A DNA stretch of 8,447 nucleotides from an uncultured Ruminococcus sp. (GTDB lineage: Bacteria; Bacillota; Clostridia; Oscillospirales; Ruminococcaceae). The notes under the pieces are model-generated. The model was not told the origin of the DNA and ran no database searches. It saw nothing but the letters and a program-made list of their open reading frames with translations. Made by a program: the position numbers and the translations under genes. The DNA is taken from the NCBI GenBank assembly GCA_947174625.1, contig CAMWJT010000047.1, positions 1 to 8,447 of the forward strand. Direction: 5' to 3'. Positions 5,541 to 8,447 of this stretch are shown here, in pieces. The first letter of the stretch is position 1, and the number at the start of each line of letters is the position of its first letter.

Positions 5541-6848
5541 TTAATTTAAAATACCCGTTAATTTTCCGTCCCGGATGCCAGTGATCTTTACCGGATGAAT
5601 CTGCCCCCGGAGATTCTCCTCCGGATTTGCCGGAATTTCTACAAGCATGTAATTTTCTGCATGTCCGGTATGATAATCCGGATGCTTCTGCCGTTCAAAT
5701 AAAATATAAAATACTTTATTTACACAAGATTTTAAATACGCTTCATGGAGCTGTCCGGCAAGCTGATGCAATCGCTCCGCACGGATTTTTTTGATCTGTT
5801 CCGGAATCTGTCCCGGCATTTCAGAAGCAACTGTCCCCGGTCTTGGGGAATACCGGAAAATATGTATCTGACTGAACCGGATTTTTTTCACAAATTCCAG
5901 TGTCTCACAGAAATCCTGCTCTGTCTCACCGGGAAATCCCGTCATCAGATCTGTTGTTATGGCACAATCCGGAAACAATGCCCGGATTTTTAAAATCAAT
6001 CTTTCATACTCTGCACAGGTATAATTCCGGTGCATGGCTTTTAAAATCCGATCACAGCCACTCTGTACAGAGATATGAAAATGCGGTAAAAATCCTGGGA
6101 TTGCCTGTAATCCTGCAAGTACAGCATCTGTGAGTCCGTCCGGTTCGAGAGACCCCAGACGGATTCTGGGAATCCCGGCATCTGCAAGGCATTTTACGGC
6201 ATCTGTAATCGTCAGCTCCGTACCCATGCCATAACATGCCAGATTAATCCCACAGAGAACAACTTCCGGATAATGTTTTAATTGCTCTGCCTTTTCTGCA
6301 ATCTCCGGCAATCCCAGAGAACGACAGCGTCCCCTTGCATAAGGAATAATGCAGTAAGAACAGAACCGGTTGCATCCGTCCTGGATTTTCAGGAAAGCCC
6401 TGGTATGTGCCGGGTCAGAACCTTGTGGCAGGGATTCAAATAACTCCCTGGGTGTAAAATTTGCATAAGCATTGATAAATTTTCCTGTATCCAGAAAATC
6501 CCGGAGCATTACCGGAATCTGCATCCGGTTTTTTGTGCCAAGAATCAGATCAATTCCGGGGATATTCGCAGCATCTTCCGGGAATGCCTGTACATAACAG
6601 CCAGTCAGCAGGAACACGGCATTTTGTGGCGCTTTTGCACGGAGTTTCCGGATTGCCTGTAACATCCGCTGATCGCCGGACGCTGTCACAGTACAGGAAT
6701 TCAGAACGACAGCATCTGCCAGTTCCGGCTGATTTGTAATCTTCCATCCGTCCTGTTGCAACAGAACGGCAATGCTCTCCGTTTCCGTAGCATTGACTTT
6801 ACAACCGAAATTTTGTAAAAAAAATTTTAAATTTTTCGAATTTTCCAA
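5541..6848 (-). CDS. mtaB: tRNA t6A37 methylthiotransferase MtaB
   Basis: A radical-SAM methylthiotransferase that converts N6-threonylcarbamoyladenosine-37 to its 2-methylthio form in tRNAs reading ANN codons. It has 435 residues in the expected order. The N-terminal methylthiotransferase domain carries the three cluster cysteines Cys16 (in NFGCKVN), Cys52 (in LNSCTV) and Cys84 (in LTGCYVQ). The radical-SAM cluster is Cys159, Cys163 and Cys166 in DGCNRFCSYCIIPYARG. MTGFPGET and FSQIHIFRYSPRPGT follow, and the C-terminal stretch from about 370 is a TRAM-like RNA-binding domain. NFGCKVN, rather than MiaB- or RimO-type sequence, points to the MtaB subfamily. The start is a TTG (6848-6846 on the minus strand) with AAAGGG (6860-6865) 11 bases upstream; no ATG lies near enough to the conserved N-terminus. 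Eight consecutive T in codons 9-11 form an early homopolymer. It is monocistronic between its own promoter and terminator. Confidence 0.95.
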   Translation of the reverse strand: MENSKNLKFFLQNFGCKVNATETESIAVLLQQDGWKITNQPELADAVVLNSCTVTASGDQRMLQAIRKLRAKAPQNAVFLLTGCYVQAFPEDAANIPGIDLILGTKNRMQIPVMLRDFLDTGKFINAYANFTPRELFESLPQGSDPAHTRAFLKIQDGCNRFCSYCIIPYARGRCRSLGLPEIAEKAEQLKHYPEVVLCGINLACYGMGTELTITDAVKCLADAGIPRIRLGSLEPDGLTDAVLAGLQAIPGFLPHFHISVQSGCDRILKAMHRNYTCAEYERLILKIRALFPDCAITTDLMTGFPGETEQDFCETLEFVKKIRFSQIHIFRYSPRPGTVASEMPGQIPEQIKKIRAERLHQLAGQLHEAYLKSCVNKVFYILFERQKHPDYHTGHAENYMLVEIPANPEENLRGQIHPVKITGIRDGKLTGILN

Positions 6849-6880
6849 ATTTTTCAGATCCCTTTCAGACTATTTTTATC

Positions 6881-6910
6881 ATTATAGCACATTCTCCGGA
6901 TCTCTGTCAA
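6881..6910 (-). promoter_or_regulatory. Sigma-A promoter of mtaB
   Basis: On the minus strand, TTGACA (6910 to 6905) and TATAAT (6886 to 6881) are both perfect consensus hexamers, separated by 18 bases, with TGC just before the -10 as an extended element. Transcription would start near 6874, giving a leader of roughly 26 bases before the TTG start codon. It looks like a strong housekeeping promoter. Confidence 0.88.
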
Positions 6911-6930
6911 GTATTTCAGATCTCTATCAA
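6899..6930. repeat. 12-bp direct repeat at the mtaB -35 region
   Basis: GATCTCTGTCAA (6899-6910) recurs as GATCTCTATCAA (6919-6930), 11 of 12 identical, with a 20-base period, about two helical turns. The first copy contains the -35 box of mtaB; a looser relative, GATCCCTTTCAG, lies at 6857-6868 in the leader. The spacing would suit a dimeric regulator on one face of the helix, but an old duplication of the -35 region explains it equally well. Confidence 0.45.
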
Positions 6931-6996
6931 CATGTATAGAATCTTTGCAGTTCCGGGAATTGTATTTTACAAAATGCTGAATTTTAAAAATAGCCC

Positions 6997-7025
6997 TTGA
7001 CAAACGCCTGAATTTGTGTTATGCT
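6997..7025 (+). promoter_or_regulatory. Sigma-A promoter of the HPr-like gene
   Basis: TTGACA (6997-7002), a perfect -35, is followed after 17 bases by TATGCT (7020-7025), four of six matches to TATAAT. Transcription would begin near 7032, leaving a purine-rich leader of about 104 bases before the ATG at 7136. It is divergent from the mtaB promoter, with the two -35 boxes about 86 bases apart. Confidence 0.8.
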
Positions 7026-7073
7026 GTAGGTGCAGTGAGAAAAAGCTGTACACAAGGAAAAAAGAGAAAGAAA

Positions 7074-7103
7074 ATTCCGAAGCATTCCGGAAAAATTCCG
7101 GAA
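7074..7103 (+). repeat. Three phased ATTCCG repeats in the leader of the HPr-like gene
   Basis: ATTCCGAA (7074-7081), ATTCCGGAA (7084-7092) and ATTCCGGAA (7095-7103) repeat every 10-11 bases. The last two are each palindromic (TTCCGGAA) and could also pair with each other as a 6-bp hairpin with a seven-base loop, ending 17 bases before the Shine-Dalgarno. The motif may be a regulatory site or only reflect the general excess of CCGG in this DNA. Confidence 0.4.
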
Positions 7104-7120
7104 AAGAACAAGCAGTTTTT

Positions 7121-7127
7121 AAGGAGG
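7121..7127 (+). promoter_or_regulatory. Shine-Dalgarno that fixes the start of the HPr-like gene
   Basis: AAGGAGG sits eight bases before the ATG at 7136. It settles the start there rather than at an upstream in-frame ATG (7016), which lies within the promoter -10 region and would add 40 unrelated residues. Confidence 0.9.
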
Positions 7128-7135
7128 CTCGCTTT

Positions 7136-7366
7136 ATGACAGAAACAAAAATCAAACTGAACACGTTCGTTGACGTGCAGTCATTCGTGAATGTCATCAT
7201 GACATTCGGCTTTGACATTGATCTGGTATCCGGACGTTACATCGTGGATGCAAAATCCATCATGGGTATCTACAGCCTGGATCTGTCCAGTCCGATTGTA
7301 CTCCGTGCGCACACGGAAGATGCAGAGGATCTGTTCTCCGCAATTGACAAGTATATTGTAAAATAA
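7136..7366 (+). CDS. HPr-like protein lacking the phosphorylatable histidine
   Basis: A 76-residue cytoplasmic protein of the HPr fold. The conserved part is SGRYIVDAKSIMGIYSLDLS (32-51), where Ser41 in KSIMG aligns with regulatory Ser46 of HPr. In the N-terminal part the His15 active-site segment (HARPA or HTRPA in true HPr) is replaced by LNTFVDVQSF, and the only histidine is His59 near the C-terminus. It therefore cannot accept phosphate from Enzyme I at His15 and is not a PTS sugar carrier. Members of this kind are common in Clostridia; Bacillus Crh is a functional parallel (no His15, Ser46 kept, CcpA co-repressor), though phosphorylation of Ser41 by an HPr kinase is not shown here. The gene is monocistronic, with its own promoter, a leader of about 104 bases and a shared terminator. 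Family identity is secure; a regulatory role is inferred. Confidence 0.88.
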   Translation: MTETKIKLNTFVDVQSFVNVIMTFGFDIDLVSGRYIVDAKSIMGIYSLDLSSPIVLRAHTEDAEDLFSAIDKYIVK

Positions 7367-7466
7367 TTTCTGAGAAGAAACTTGTCAGGCAACAAAACAA
7401 AAAAATAAAAATACAAGAGAAAGAATCAGAAACAAGTTATTTTATAAATCAGATATTCTGCAAACA

Positions 7467-7501
7467 AAACAAGCGAACTGCTTCCAGCGGTTCGCTTGTT
7501 T
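7467..7501. terminator. Bidirectional terminator between the HPr-like and LysR genes
   Basis: AACAAGCGAACTGCT (7468-7482) pairs with AGCGGTTCGCTTGTT (7486-7500) through 15 pairs including one G-T wobble, plus an outer A-T pair (7467 with 7501), around a three-base loop. On the minus strand it begins 12 bases after the LysR stop and is followed by the T-rich TTTTGTTTG, a good terminator. On the plus strand the tail (TTTCTATGATTTT) is weaker, and the hairpin lies about 100 bases after the HPr-like stop. Confidence 0.88.
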
Positions 7502-7513
7502 CTATGATTTTGA

Positions 7514-8413
7514 TTAATTTTGAAGCAGAGCATTCCACAGCATCCGGAATGTTCTGAAAAATTCCGGAAATCTGTTCTGTTCCTGGTTGTTTTTCTTGTA
7601 CTGGAATATCAGGGAACGTTTTTCAGAAAAATCAGAAACGGCAATCTCCGCAAGTCTTTTCTGATCGACAGCATCCTGCATACTGGATCTGTACGCAAAC
7701 AAGATCCCCATGCCGGAGGATGCCAGTTCACGAAGGCAGTTATCACTTCCGGCAGTGATCCTGTCTGCGAATGACTCCGGGAATGCGTCCCGTCCTGTCA
7801 GACAATCTTCCAGGATTCTTCTTGCGGATGATCCCGGATTCTGCAATAATAACGGATTGATAAATAATTCTTCTAACTTGCAATTCTGATAGATTTCAGC
7901 AAGTTCCACTCCGGCATAGACGGCAAACGGCACTTCTCCCACGGATTCTGACTGAAAACGGCTGTCCTGATAACAGGCATCTGTCAGCACAAGGTCTAAA
8001 TCGCTGTTATGGAGCATTGCCAGCAATTCCGGTGTATCACGGATGACAAGAGCAATCTTCCCGGAACCGGATTGCATCATGTTCGCCACAATTCTGGTAA
8101 TGGCAGTTTCGCCCAATTCTCCCGGACAGCCCAGGCGAAGCAGTTTTTCATCCAGTCCCATGCGCTGTAAATCAGAGACGATTTTGGCGCTGATTCTGGT
8201 CATCTCCTCGGCATGCGCCCGAAGATATTCCCCTGCCTGTGTCAGACGGAGCGTTTTGGATTCATAATGAAATAAAATGCAGTGATACTTCTTTTGCAGA
8301 TGTTTGATATGCTGTGTTACTGAGGGCTGTGTGATATTAAGCATTTTGGCGGTCTGCGTATAACTTCTGGTTTCACAGAGCGTCAGGAACGTAGCAATCC
8401 GGAAATCTAACAT
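7514..8413 (-). CDS. LysR-family transcriptional regulator
   Basis: A 299-residue DNA-binding regulator of normal LysR length. The N-terminal winged helix-turn-helix (about 1-60) is typical: FLTLCETRSYTQTAKMLNIT, QPSVTQHIKHLQKKY as recognition helix, and TLRLTQAGEYL as wing. A linker helix (about 62-88) leads to the periplasmic-binding-protein-like effector domain (about 90-295), starting LLRLGCPGELGETAI and including DLDLVLTD (138-145). The ATG is supported by AAGGAG (8424-8429, minus strand) ten bases upstream. LysR proteins often control a divergent neighbour; that neighbour would lie beyond the right edge of the window, so no target can be named. The HPr-like gene is convergent and not an obvious target. 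Only 34 bases upstream are visible, so no promoter or autoregulatory site can be judged. The inducer is unknown. Confidence 0.93.
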   Translation of the reverse strand: MLDFRIATFLTLCETRSYTQTAKMLNITQPSVTQHIKHLQKKYHCILFHYESKTLRLTQAGEYLRAHAEEMTRISAKIVSDLQRMGLDEKLLRLGCPGELGETAITRIVANMMQSGSGKIALVIRDTPELLAMLHNSDLDLVLTDACYQDSRFQSESVGEVPFAVYAGVELAEIYQNCKLEELFINPLLLQNPGSSARRILEDCLTGRDAFPESFADRITAGSDNCLRELASSGMGILFAYRSSMQDAVDQKRLAEIAVSDFSEKRSLIFQYKKNNQEQNRFPEFFRTFRMLWNALLQN

Positions 8414-8447
8414 AGATCATTCTCTCCTTAATTTCATTATTTAATAT

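Noticed and set aside
7016..7135. An in-frame 40-residue N-terminal extension of the HPr-like protein from an ATG at 7016.
   Set aside because: That ATG overlaps the -10 box, has no ribosome site, and the translated segment is low-complexity Lys/Glu-rich. AAGGAGG at 7121-7127 fits the ATG at 7136, and the family begins there.
7367..7466. A small RNA or small gene in the A-rich stretch after the HPr-like gene.
   Set aside because: No promoter hexamers, ribosome site or stable fold stands out; it reads as a 3' untranslated region leading to the shared terminator.
7514..8413. The LysR regulator as controller of the neighbouring HPr-like gene.
   Set aside because: The two genes are convergent and separated by a strong bidirectional terminator; LysR targets are usually divergent, so the target is more likely beyond the right edge.
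1..8447. CRISPR array, tRNA, rRNA, insertion sequence, prophage or toxin-antitoxin module.
   Set aside because: No regularly spaced repeats, tRNA-like cloverleaf, transposase, integrase or paired small toxin-antitoxin frames were found; the gene content is core chromosomal.

Overview
The window reads as chromosomal DNA of an endospore-forming Clostridia, probably of the Ruminococcaceae/Oscillospiraceae kind. The grounds are the spoIIAA-spoIIAB-sigF sporulation operon, a clostridial-type His-less HPr-like protein, a Gram-positive lipoprotein, and moderate GC with AT-rich intergenic DNA. The family-level placement is an inference. Nearly all of the sequence is coding. No tRNA, rRNA, CRISPR array or insertion sequence was seen.

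Layout. Plus strand, 6-3951: gpsA (glycerol-3-phosphate dehydrogenase), a secreted lipoprotein with a C-type-lectin-like domain, and a NUDIX-MutY fusion whose reading frame is broken by one in-phase TAG (3703-3705). Minus strand, 5389 down to 3952: spoIIAA, spoIIAB and sigF, translationally coupled by 4-nt and 1-nt overlaps. The stop of sigF abuts the stop of the full mutY frame with no base between. Minus strand, 6848 down to 5541: mtaB, a tRNA methylthiotransferase, with a perfect-hexamer sigma-A promoter and a strong terminator. Plus strand, 7136-7366: a small HPr-like gene with its own sigma-A promoter. Minus strand, 8413 down to 7514: a LysR-type regulator, sharing a bidirectional terminator hairpin with the HPr-like gene.

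How the genes work together. GpsA supplies sn-glycerol-3-phosphate for phospholipids. SpoIIAA, SpoIIAB and SigF form the anti-anti-sigma / anti-sigma / sigma switch that starts forespore transcription. MutY removes A opposite 8-oxoguanine. MtaB converts t6A37 to ms2t6A37 in ANN-decoding tRNAs. The HPr-like protein keeps the Ser-46 region but not the His-15 phosphorylation site, so it is likely regulatory rather than a sugar phosphocarrier.

Most notable observations: (1) the amber codon in mutY, followed in phase by 81 well-conserved residues including the 8-oxoG-reading loop; (2) a Gly-to-Val change in the Rossmann glycine motif of GpsA, which together with the mutY lesion would fit G-to-T transversions, the mutY-mutator signature; (3) complete absence of GGCC in 8.4 kb, beside a large excess of CCGG. 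I did not find a convincing new multi-gene system.
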